A stretch of DNA of 9,576 nt from Bacillota bacterium (GCA_023425485.1 JAFACO010000583.1:1-9576), one strand, 5' to 3'. Shown: positions 1-5,615, counted from the first letter of the stretch. Program-made: numbers and translations. The notes: generated by a model not told the origin, from the letters alone.

Positions 1-297
1 TGGCACTACTTTAACCTCAGGATATCTCATTAGAAGCACATCCACTGCTTCTTCCACGCGGTTCAAGGCTCCAAATACTGCTCCATCCTCGTGCAGAGAG
101 GAGGAGGCAAGTTCAAAGCTTTCTTTAAAATGCTGGGAGAATAGTAACCGAACGAACATTACGCAGCCCTGCCCGCCATGAACGATACCGATACAATCCT
201 TAATTCCGATACTTGCAAACTGAACTCCTGCCGGCTGACAAGTAAAGATCGGATTAATAACTCCCGCACGCTCTTTATTTCTCACATCACAGTTCAT
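1..297 (-). CDS. anfK: Fe-only nitrogenase beta subunit AnfK, N-terminal 99 residues (cut by window edge)
   Basis: This is the beta chain of the FeFe protein, which pairs with AnfD, shares the P-cluster with it and helps dock the AnfH reductase. I translated the open frame by hand. It starts at the ATG at 295-297 and stays open to position 1, giving 99 residues. Visible hallmarks are INPIFTCQPAG near residues 14-24, with the P-cluster Cys20, and IVHGGQGCVMF near residues 38-48, with Cys45. The stretch ELASSSLHEDGAVFG that follows is typical of AnfK and VnfK. A strong AAAGGAGG ribosome site sits 5 bases before the ATG. The gene lies 15 bases after the anfG stop and is the last visible gene of the operon. 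The neighbouring AnfD fixes the Fe-only rather than vanadium assignment. The rest of the protein, including the third P-cluster cysteine, lies outside the window. Confidence 0.95.
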   Translation of the reverse strand, partial: MNCDVRNKERAGVINPIFTCQPAGVQFASIGIKDCIGIVHGGQGCVMFVRLLFSQHFKESFELASSSLHEDGAVFGALNRVEEAVDVLLMRYPEVKVVP

Positions 298-312
298 AGT
301 TACCTCCTTTAT

Positions 313-675
313 TTAGTAAAGCGGGTCGGTCAATTCCTTATTTAAGGAACCCGTAATCAACAGATAATCAAGTTGTTCCTTTACTCCCTGAATAATTTTT
401 TTCAGCTCCAGCTTATCAAGCTCTAATACCCAGGGAAATTTAAGCTTGTAGCTATCCGCTAAAAATACTGCATCCACATAATAGCATCTCTCCTCCGGGG
501 TATCCTTGTTCACTGGTTCCTCACATAACAACTGCATTGTCTTTTCCATAATATTGGCATTCTGTCGTTCACGATCCCAGGCGCGGGAGTGAAATTGCCA
601 CAAGCATTTCTTCATTATAAAATCCAGCAAAACTTCTATTCTTTCCTTTAATAACAAGTCATCCAAATAATTCAC
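313..675 (-). CDS. anfG: Fe-only nitrogenase delta subunit AnfG
   Basis: This is the small third subunit of alternative nitrogenases. It is absent from Mo nitrogenase and binds AnfD. The frame gives 120 residues, slightly shorter than the usual 115-135. The diagnostic block KKCLWQFHSRAWDRERQN lies at about residues 22-39, followed by RCYYVDAV near 63-70 and DYLLITGSLNKEL near 103-115. The start is unusual because no in-frame ATG lies near the N-terminus. A GTG at 673-675 overlaps the only GGGGG ribosome site, while a TTG at 664-666 has that site 8 bases upstream. The TTG is therefore mechanically more plausible and would give 117 residues. The anfD stop is just 3 bases before the GTG, so the two genes are probably translationally coupled. 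Family identity is secure and the start is not. Confidence 0.95.
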   Translation of the reverse strand: MNYLDDLLLKERIEVLLDFIMKKCLWQFHSRAWDRERQNANIMEKTMQLLCEEPVNKDTPEERCYYVDAVFLADSYKLKFPWVLELDKLELKKIIQGVKEQLDYLLITGSLNKELTDPLY

Positions 676-678
676 CCC

Positions 679-2256
679 CTAAATTGCCGAAGCTTTTTGA
701 AGCACATCACTACTTCTGGGAAATTCCTTATAAACACGTTCTTTAATCCGCTTTAAAGCATCATAGTCACCGGTATACTCTCTTAGAACCGTTGAATTCT
801 TAATGTCCTCACTCAGATTAACATCTGATATCAGACGCTGAGTCATAAAGCCCTTATCTGTTGGGATTTCATCCTTGCTTATATCCAATAGAGATAATGC
901 ACGAATCGGAGAATAAATTCCATTGTATATATCTCTGGCAAATCTAACCCAGCCTTCATAGCCCTTCCAGGGACCATTATGATAGGCATGAGCATTTAGA
1001 TATGGAACCCTGATTTTCTTAGCAACCTCTCCGGGTCTTTTCCCTGTGAAGATAATATCCGGCTCAAGGTCTTCCATAGCCTCCAGTCCCTCCAGCTCAT
1101 TTGGATCATCAATTGCAAGGGCTCCTTCCTCGCATCTGGAGATACCCTTTTCCATATCCCCCTGATGTCCGAACTTGGTGTATACCGACACTACTTCGAC
1201 ACCCATTTCTTCATGAATACAATTTGCCCAATGCCATAGCTTAGAGCCTCCGGGCCATAGACACACCTTCTTGCCTCTTAGTCTCTCCTTATACCACTCA
1301 AGTTCAGGCTTCCATCTTTCTACTTCTTCCTTAATAATTGCTTCTGCTCTGTCCTCGATACCAAAAAACATAGCTACCTTACGAAGGGAAGAAGATAAAG
1401 GCTCAAAACCAAAGCCATCAATATCAAGACGAGGAATACCATAACGAACCCTTAATTCGTTACAGATATACTCCGCAGATCTGGCACATTCCAGCACATT
1501 CAGCTGTGCCCGATGCATAGCGCGTAAGCCATCGTAACTGCCATTACCGGTGAAGGTGGAGAGCACTTGAATTCCCATTCTTTTAAAGAAATCCTGCATA
1601 ACCTCCTGATCACCTTGTATGTTATATTCACCTACATAATTAATTACATAGTCACTGGTAATCTCCGGCTCTACTGTACCAACCTTTTGATTAATCCAGG
1701 CAATATTGATTTTGTGATGGCCGCCCGATTGACTGGGACCTCCAAACCCCGGTGAATTACAGACAAAGATATCTACCCCGGGCATCTCCTCCATCACCTC
1801 CGCAGCAATTGCGTTAATATCATCACCAATTAATGCCGAAGCACATGTTTGATAAATGGTCATTCGATTAATCTCCGGAAATGCTTTAAAGGCTTCTATT
1901 ATATTTTTCTTTAGAATTTTCTCAGCACCGAATACAATGTGTGATTCCTTCATATCCGTGGCAAAGGTATATTTTAACTGGAAATTATCATTGTCACTTA
2001 TATACCTCTTCGTCTGCCAGGTATCGTAAGTACACCCTACCGGGCCATGACTCATGTGGATAACGTCTTTCATAGGTGTTCCAATTACATGCTTTGCTCC
2101 GCAATAAGCGCATCCTCGTTCCGATATACTTCCGGGTATTGTGTTTAAATAGCCCAGGGGAAGTGCATCCGCCAGGGTTTCACCCTTCCCTTTTATAACT
2201 GCATGCTTTTCTCGTTCCGGTATACATTCACTGCATTTAAACAAATGATATGGCAT
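679..2256 (-). CDS. anfD: Fe-only nitrogenase alpha subunit AnfD
   Basis: This is the catalytic alpha chain of the FeFe nitrogenase, which reduces N2 (and CO2 as a side reaction) at the iron-only cofactor. It has 525 residues, normal for AnfD. Visible features in order are P-cluster cysteines Cys49 (in ERGCAYCGAKH), Cys75 (in HGPVGCTYD) and Cys138 (in YQTCAS), then PSQSGGHHK at 174-182 with Gln176 and His180 lining the active site. The cofactor ligand Cys257 is in LNVLECARS, and His423, the second cofactor and homocitrate-side ligand, is in LNAHAYHNG. These numbers agree with those I recall for characterised AnfD proteins. The whole sequence resembles AnfD much more than NifD or VnfD. An AAAGGAGG site stands 6 bases before the ATG. 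It follows nifI2 by 25 bases and precedes anfG by 3 or 12 bases depending on the anfG start. Confidence 0.97.
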   Translation of the reverse strand: MPYHLFKCSECIPEREKHAVIKGKGETLADALPLGYLNTIPGSISERGCAYCGAKHVIGTPMKDVIHMSHGPVGCTYDTWQTKRYISDNDNFQLKYTFATDMKESHIVFGAEKILKKNIIEAFKAFPEINRMTIYQTCASALIGDDINAIAAEVMEEMPGVDIFVCNSPGFGGPSQSGGHHKINIAWINQKVGTVEPEITSDYVINYVGEYNIQGDQEVMQDFFKRMGIQVLSTFTGNGSYDGLRAMHRAQLNVLECARSAEYICNELRVRYGIPRLDIDGFGFEPLSSSLRKVAMFFGIEDRAEAIIKEEVERWKPELEWYKERLRGKKVCLWPGGSKLWHWANCIHEEMGVEVVSVYTKFGHQGDMEKGISRCEEGALAIDDPNELEGLEAMEDLEPDIIFTGKRPGEVAKKIRVPYLNAHAYHNGPWKGYEGWVRFARDIYNGIYSPIRALSLLDISKDEIPTDKGFMTQRLISDVNLSEDIKNSTVLREYTGDYDALKRIKERVYKEFPRSSDVLQKASAI

Positions 2257-2281
2257 AGGAAGCCTCCTTTACTAAATAGAA

Positions 2282-2653
2282 TTAATTAATTGCATCGTCT
2301 CCGTATTCGTCCGTTCTGATTCTAAAAGCATCTTCTATGGGACAAATAAATATTTTACCGTCACCTATTTGACCGGTCTGGTTAATCTTAATAATTGCTG
2401 ACGTTACCTCCTCTACTTTATCGTCACTGACTACAATAGAAAGATAACGTTTTGGAATGTATTTCATTCCGCCATTTTTGTTCTGCTCAAGAATTCCAGC
2501 CCGGTATTCAATATTTACTTCTGATTCAATTCCTCTTTGCTTCCCTCTGCCCAGTACTGGAATTGCTGTCATACTTGGGAGTCCTAAACTGACCAGAGCT
2601 TCCTTCGTGGCACTAACCTTTTTGGGTCGTAGGATTGTAATGATTTCCTTCAT
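2282..2653 (-). CDS. nifI2: PII-like nitrogenase regulator NifI2
   Basis: This is a GlnB-family protein of 123 residues that works with NifI1. In archaea and other anaerobes with NifI, the hetero-oligomer binds dinitrogenase and blocks reductase docking when nitrogen is plentiful, and 2-oxoglutarate plus ATP relieve it. Visible marks are the start MKEIITILRP, the VLGRGKQRG turn at about 33-41, an extended T-loop region through about residue 68, the IGDGKIFICPIEDAFRIRT block at about 96-114 and a GDDAIN-type end, the PII C-terminal signature. The longer T-loop separates it from NifI1. A weak AAAGG site lies 12 bases before the ATG, which is rather far. An out-of-frame ATG lies between them and opens a four-codon frame whose TGA overlaps the nifI2 ATG. 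Position between H and D genes matches nif operons of clostridia and methanogens. Confidence 0.93.
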   Translation of the reverse strand: MKEIITILRPKKVSATKEALVSLGLPSMTAIPVLGRGKQRGIESEVNIEYRAGILEQNKNGGMKYIPKRYLSIVVSDDKVEEVTSAIIKINQTGQIGDGKIFICPIEDAFRIRTDEYGDDAIN

Positions 2654-2707
2654 AATATAACCATGCCTTTCTTGGTACCTGCAAACGTTGGAGCATCTAT
2701 CACCCTA

Positions 2708-3025
2708 CTACAACGCTGACTCCCCAGTTCTTACTGTCATAACTCTCTCAACAGGAGTAATGAAAACTTTACCATCACCAAAATTACCGGTGTACGCTTT
2801 ATATTTAATAATCGTCAATACTTCTTCCACCAGTTCATCCTCAACAACTAACATAAGAATTGTTTTTGGTAATTCATCATAACGAATGGAGCCAATAACA
2901 ATACCATTTTGCTTTCCTCTTCCGAAGGCATTGATTTTCGTCATTGAAGTAAATCCAGCTTCTGCAAGTGCATCAGAGACAGTGTCTGCAATCTCCGGAC
3001 GAACAATTGCTTTTAACATTTTCAT
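2708..3025 (-). CDS. nifI1: PII-like nitrogenase regulator NifI1
   Basis: This is the other member of the NifI pair, a PII-superfamily protein of 105 residues, usual for NifI1. Seen in order are the first strand MKMLKAIVRP, FGRGKQNG at about 34-41 leading into a short T-loop, LMLVVEDELVEEVL at about 57-70, and the ligand-site block GNFGDGKVFITPVERV at about 80-95 followed by VRTGESAL, the PII C-terminal signature. It should act with NifI2 as a post-translational switch on the FeFe protein, sensing 2-oxoglutarate and adenylates. The ATG at 3023-3025 has AAGGGG 8 bases upstream, and it starts 19 bases after the anfH stop. A 54-base gap separates it from nifI2, the largest gap inside the operon, and I see no terminator there. 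Confidence 0.93.
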   Translation of the reverse strand: MKMLKAIVRPEIADTVSDALAEAGFTSMTKINAFGRGKQNGIVIGSIRYDELPKTILMLVVEDELVEEVLTIIKYKAYTGNFGDGKVFITPVERVMTVRTGESAL

Positions 3026-3044
3026 ATGAGCAGCCCCTTTCCCG

Positions 3045-3869
3045 TTAATCCGCTATTCCGTATTTCACAACCATTGCTTCAAGCTCATCCATAGTCAAAG
3101 GCTTGGGAATAACAAAATTCTTATTTTCAATAATTTTTCGTGCTAGTTCTCCATACTCATGCGCCTGATTTTCCTCCGCATTATATTCCACTACGGTCTT
3201 TTTATTAAATTCCGCTTTCTGAACAATGTTATCTCTGGGTACAAAATGAATCATTTGTGTACCAATGGATGCAGTGAATTCTTCCAAAAACTCTTTTTCT
3301 CGATCAACCTTACGGCTGTTGCAAATGATTCCACCTAAGCGAACACCACTTTGCTTTGCATATTTTAATAAGCCCTTACAGATGTTGTTTGCTGCATAGA
3401 TTGCCATCATCTCACCGGAAGCTACAATATAAACCTCTTGCGCTTTACCATCACGAATTGGCATTGCAAAACCACCGCACACAACATCACCAAGTACATC
3501 GTAGAATACAAAATCCAAATCATTGGTATAAGCTCCATTCGATTCCATAAGGTCAATGGCAGTAATGACACCTCTGCCTGCACAGCCGACTCCTGGCTCC
3601 GGACCACCTGATTCCACGCAACGTATATCACGGAAGCCATTCTTAATAACCTTATCATTGGTTACCTTTTCCGCTCCTTCTTCTCTTAGTACATCCATAA
3701 GAGTTTCCTGTGGTTTACCACCGAGAATGAGTCGGGTCGAATCCGCTTTTGGGTCGCATCCATGAATAAATATTTTCTGATCATAAAAATGCGCCATAGC
3801 TGCTGCTGTATTCTGTTGTGTTGTGGACTTACCAATACCACCTTTGCCATAAAATGCAATCTTTCTCAT
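3045..3869 (-). CDS. anfH: Nitrogenase iron protein (dinitrogenase reductase) AnfH
   Basis: This is the homodimeric ATP-dependent reductase that donates electrons to the AnfDGK complex. It has 274 residues, the normal length. The P-loop GKGGIGKST spans residues 8-16 and the switch I aspartate lies in GCDPKADST (37-45). Cys96 in GVGCAGRG and Cys131 in DVVCGGFAMP ligate the bridging 4Fe-4S cluster. Arg99 is the arginine that is ADP-ribosylated in some bacteria. NifH, VnfH and AnfH are hard to separate by sequence alone, so the name rests on the operon with anfD and anfG. AAGGAGG stands 8-9 bases before the ATG. The gene is first in the operon and follows a 226-nt leader that ends in a terminator about 36 bases before the start codon. 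Confidence 0.95.
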   Translation of the reverse strand: MRKIAFYGKGGIGKSTTQQNTAAAMAHFYDQKIFIHGCDPKADSTRLILGGKPQETLMDVLREEGAEKVTNDKVIKNGFRDIRCVESGGPEPGVGCAGRGVITAIDLMESNGAYTNDLDFVFYDVLGDVVCGGFAMPIRDGKAQEVYIVASGEMMAIYAANNICKGLLKYAKQSGVRLGGIICNSRKVDREKEFLEEFTASIGTQMIHFVPRDNIVQKAEFNKKTVVEYNAEENQAHEYGELARKIIENKNFVIPKPLTMDELEAMVVKYGIAD

Positions 3870-3904
3870 TGTAATATCCTCCTTAAATAATGATTTAGGG
3901 TAAC

Positions 3905-3945
3905 AAAAAAAGGTTATACATTCGCGTGAACGAATATAATAACCT
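3905..3945 (-). terminator. Intrinsic terminator inside the anf leader
   Basis: On the minus strand, AGGTTAT (3939-3945) pairs perfectly with ATAACCT (3911-3917). An inner ATTCG/CGAAT helix closes a six-base loop, and seven T residues follow directly. AACAAA upstream (3947-3952) can extend pairing with TTTGTT in the tail. It lies between the promoter and the anfH ribosome site, so it would stop transcription before the first gene unless prevented. Confidence 0.8.
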
Positions 3946-3957
3946 CTTTGTTATTCG
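3938..3957 (-). promoter_or_regulatory. Alternative (antiterminator) hairpin with six-base loop
   Basis: On the transcript AAUAAC (3950-3955) pairs with GUUAUU (3938-3943) around the six-base loop AAAGAG. Two outer bases, CG at 3956-3957, can pair further down. The right arm is the same sequence that forms the left arm of the terminator, so the two structures exclude each other. The loop has A at position 1 and G at position 4, the pattern known for hairpins bound by ANTAR antiterminator proteins. No ANTAR gene is in the window, and the second hairpin expected for such sites was not clearly found. Confidence 0.55.
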
Positions 3958-4094
3958 TGCCTATAGAAGTTGCTAGCCCGACTTCTATAACAGAATATGT
4001 AGTTGAAGAGTTTCAGTATCTAATCTTATGTACGACTCATTGGTAGGATTTCTGTCGATGTACTATTGATTCTCGAGGTTTCAAATAGTTACGA

Positions 4095-4130
4095 TAATGA
4101 TACTATATTCTTAGCCCTTTATTTGGTCAA
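4095..4130 (-). promoter_or_regulatory. Sigma-A promoter of the anf operon
   Basis: On the minus strand TTGACC (4125-4130) is followed after exactly 17 bases by TATAGT (4102-4107). The predicted transcription start is the A at about 4095. No sigma-54 type GG/GC element was found, unlike anf promoters of proteobacteria that need AnfA. Control is therefore likely through a repressor and/or the leader. Confidence 0.8.
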
Positions 4131-4139
4131 TATATAGTA
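4101..4139. repeat. Inverted repeat bracketing the anf promoter, candidate operator
   Basis: TACTATAT (4101-4108) and ATATAGTA (4132-4139) form perfect 8-bp arms 23 bp apart. Their centres are 31 bp apart, about three helical turns. One arm overlaps the -10 box and the other lies just upstream of the -35 box. A related TACTAT occurs at 4061-4066 in the leader. Placement suits a repressor. The AT-rich TATA-type half-sites recall known molybdate-regulator operators, but only loosely. Confidence 0.45.
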
Positions 4140-4200
4140 CTCCTAAACATTTTCCATAAATCAACTTGTTTCTATAACATATCTACCATGTCATTTTCCG

Positions 4201-4240
4201 TTTGTCACATCTAGTTATGTTTGTCACAAGACATTGACAA
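4201..4240. repeat. TTTGTCACA direct repeats and TTGTCA/TGACAA dyad
   Basis: TTTGTCACA occurs at 4201-4209 and again at 4220-4228, 19 bp apart (nearly two turns). TTGTCA (4221-4226) also pairs with TGACAA (4235-4240) as an inverted repeat with an 8-bp centre. These lie 70-110 bp upstream of the anf -35 box and just after the regulator stop codon. They may be an upstream protein-binding site. The dyad lacks a T-run on the minus strand, so it is a poor terminator for the regulator gene. Confidence 0.35.
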
Positions 4241-4271
4241 TTTCTATCTTATTGAAGCTATATTATATCCT

Positions 4272-5234
4272 TTATCCCCAAATAATTTTCCCTGTCTCAG
4301 TGGTATCATAGCAGCCAATTGCCTGCAAATCCCTTAGATACTCCTGTGAAGTAAGAATCTCCATTATTTGCTTATAGGGTTGTTTATCTGCATCTGCCAG
4401 TCTCATGACCAAATCATAGCATTCGGTTTGCAACGGAATAAAATCTACTCCATTTACATTCATAAGTCCTGTTTCACTCCCAATTCCTATATCCGCCTCA
4501 CCATGGGAAATTAAGCTTGCAACCGCAAGGTGGGACTTACATTCATGCTGATATCCTTCTATGTATTCACCAATCATTCCCATCATCCTCAATTTTTCAT
4601 CTAATAAAACACGAATCCCACTTCCTCTTTCCCTGTTTACAATGGAGATGTCAGTTCTTTTCAAATCCTCCCAGCCCTTAATTTTCTTAGGATTATTCTT
4701 TTGAATGTAAAAGCCGCTTCTTCGCTTTCCTATTCTAATCATAAAAGCTGGAATCCCCGGCATCATCATCTTAACAAAAGAAATATTATAGTCGTCCAAA
4801 TCCCCATCCCAAAGGTGTGCCGTAGCAATATTCACTCTTCCTTGATATAGCGCAAATATTCCGTTATAACTGCTTAAATAGGAGCGATATAGCTGTATAT
4901 CTTCTGAATACATTCTAAGGTGATTGGCCAGTAAATCCAGCGAGACATCCTGTCCGCAGATAATGAATTCATTTCCTCTGATATTCTCATCCACTGCCTG
5001 AACAGAATATTGCTTCCTATTCGTCTTTGATGCCGGCAGTGCATCCTTTGACTTGGAAGATAAATTACGAGGAGCACCTGCTAAATATGCCTCTACGTCC
5101 TTTGGGGTCACTCTTACCTGCTTACCAACTTTAGAAGATGGCAGTTCTCCCCTTTTTATTAATTCATATACCGTATTCCTTGATATCTTTAGGAGCTCCG
5201 CTACTTCTTGTGCATTAAGAAGATTGTTTTCCAT
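4272..5234 (-). CDS. One-component regulator: excisionase-type HTH fused to molybdate-binding-like (PBP-like) domain
   Basis: This is a cytoplasmic DNA-binding protein of 320 residues. Its N-terminal helix-turn-helix (LLNAQEVAELLKISRNTVYE, then IKRGELPSSKVGKQVRVT and DVEAYL) is of the HTH_17/excisionase class. After a polar linker comes a periplasmic-binding-protein-like domain of the type seen in ModA-related sensors. Its marks are ICGQDVSLDLLANHL, then VNIATAHLWDGD, then the NRERGSGIRVLLDEKL anion-site motif, HLAVASLISHGEADIGIG and ECYDLV. The fold suggests direct sensing of molybdate or tungstate. The gene lies 402 bases upstream of anfH on the same strand, so it is a good candidate Mo-dependent controller of the operon. 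I chose the ATG at 5232-5234 because AAAGG lies about 10 bases upstream; the ATG at 5241-5243 abuts that site. The ligand is inferred, not shown. Confidence 0.85.
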   Translation of the reverse strand: MENNLLNAQEVAELLKISRNTVYELIKRGELPSSKVGKQVRVTPKDVEAYLAGAPRNLSSKSKDALPASKTNRKQYSVQAVDENIRGNEFIICGQDVSLDLLANHLRMYSEDIQLYRSYLSSYNGIFALYQGRVNIATAHLWDGDLDDYNISFVKMMMPGIPAFMIRIGKRRSGFYIQKNNPKKIKGWEDLKRTDISIVNRERGSGIRVLLDEKLRMMGMIGEYIEGYQHECKSHLAVASLISHGEADIGIGSETGLMNVNGVDFIPLQTECYDLVMRLADADKQPYKQIMEILTSQEYLRDLQAIGCYDTTETGKIIWG

Positions 5235-5288
5235 AATAGCCATACCTTTCTTACTACCTGTACAATTGATTAAAGTGCCAAAAGTCGT

Positions 5289-5318
5289 AATCCTACTTTA
5301 ATGATGAATGTATATGAA
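5289..5318 (-). promoter_or_regulatory. Weak candidate promoter of the HTH/PBP-like regulator
   Basis: On the minus strand TTCATA (5313-5318) is followed after 17 bases by TAGGAT (5290-5295). Each box matches four of six consensus bases. No better pair was seen upstream of the regulator, so this is the best guess only. Confidence 0.3.
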
Positions 5319-5319
5319 T

Positions 5320-5352
5320 ATTAATGAAATCAAAATATATGCTTTCATTAAT
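5320..5352. repeat. Perfect 10-bp inverted repeat upstream of the regulator
   Basis: ATTAATGAAA (5320-5329) and TTTCATTAAT (5343-5352) are perfect complements separated by 13 bp. The outer bases TGAATA (5315-5320) and TATTCA (5357-5362) are also inverted copies. It sits directly upstream of the weak candidate promoter of the HTH/PBP-like regulator, and TTAATGAA recurs at 5453-5460. It is probably a binding site, perhaps for the regulator itself. Confidence 0.45.
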
Positions 5353-5536
5353 CAAGTATTCATCTTCACAGCTGAAACAAACTTTTGACTCTTTAATCGT
5401 ACTTTCGGGTAGTAATTATCTAACAATTCACGATGCTTTCTGATAATTAAGATTAATGAATAACATACTAGCATAGGTCTAATAAGTTTACAATACTTTC
5501 CTAATGCTCATATCACTGATCATATAATTTAATTTA

Positions 5537-5573
5537 TTCACGTTTTTTAACGTATATTAACATTTGTTAACGT
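5537..5573. repeat. Four heptamers phased at exactly 10 bp, candidate DeoR-type operator
   Basis: TTCACGT (5537-5543), TTAACGT (5547-5553), TTAACAT (5557-5563) and TTAACGT (5567-5573) start every 10 bp, so all face the same side of the helix. A fifth copy in reverse orientation (ACGTTAA, 5607-5613) overlaps the end of the -10 box and runs to near the transcription start. The array ends 6 bp before the -35 box of the DeoR-type gene, which points to cooperative autoregulation. Confidence 0.65.
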
Positions 5574-5579
5574 TTATCA

Positions 5580-5615
5580 TTGACAGTTACTGATATTAGT
5601 GTTATAACGTTAATA
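5580..5615 (+). promoter_or_regulatory. Promoter of the DeoR-family regulator
   Basis: TTGACA (5580-5585, perfect) is followed after 17 bp by TATAAC (5603-5608), predicting transcription from about 5615 and a leader of about 54 bases. Operator-like heptamers lie just upstream of the -35 box and across the -10 box. Confidence 0.75.

Larger units (their letters stand above)
3870..4095 (-). promoter_or_regulatory. Structured 5' leader of the anf operon, candidate attenuator or riboswitch
   Basis: This is the untranslated stretch from the predicted start of transcription to the anfH ATG. On the transcript I see, in order: hairpin H1 (4062-4089, ACUAUU-U-GA paired with UCAAUAGU, 11-base loop), hairpin H2 (4030-4063, CGAC/GUCG plus GUA/UAC with a bulge), hairpin H3 (3962-3989, nine perfect pairs UAUAGAAGU/ACUUCUAUA, 10-base loop), an alternative hairpin at 3938-3955 and then an intrinsic terminator at 3905-3945. 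The last two cannot form together. H1 and H2 share two bases, so they may also compete. This is the architecture of a transcription attenuator. I do not recognise a known riboswitch class in it. The ligand or protein that would operate it is unknown. Confidence 0.7.

Noticed and set aside
1567..1755. Plus-strand open frame within anfD
   Set aside because: It is a shadow of anfD without a ribosome site or family resemblance. The same holds for the other open frames inside anfH, nifI1, nifI2, the exporter and the hydrolase.
2651..2665. Four-codon leader frame (MVIL) overlapping the nifI2 start
   Set aside because: Its ribosome site is only 1 base away and so short a frame arises easily by chance.
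3911..3945. Glutamine (glnA-type) riboswitch, suggested by CGUUCACG in the leader
   Set aside because: The conserved GGAAGUAGG-type half of that motif is absent, and CGUUCACG is simply the top of the terminator hairpin.
3962..3989. Hairpin H3 as the first (P1) ANTAR-type hairpin
   Set aside because: Its loop has ten bases, and the inner pairing that would leave six does not give A at 1 and G at 4.
3870..4095. T-box, molybdenum-cofactor, SAM or c-di-GMP riboswitch
   Set aside because: None of their conserved core sequences could be found by eye. A covariance-model scan would settle this.
3870..4240. Sigma-54 promoter and upstream activator site for anfH, as in proteobacterial anf operons
   Set aside because: No TGGCAC-N5-TTGCA-like element was found, while a near-consensus sigma-A promoter is present.
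4221..4240. TTGTCA/TGACAA hairpin as terminator of the HTH/PBP-like regulator
   Set aside because: The stem is only six pairs and no T-run follows on the minus strand.
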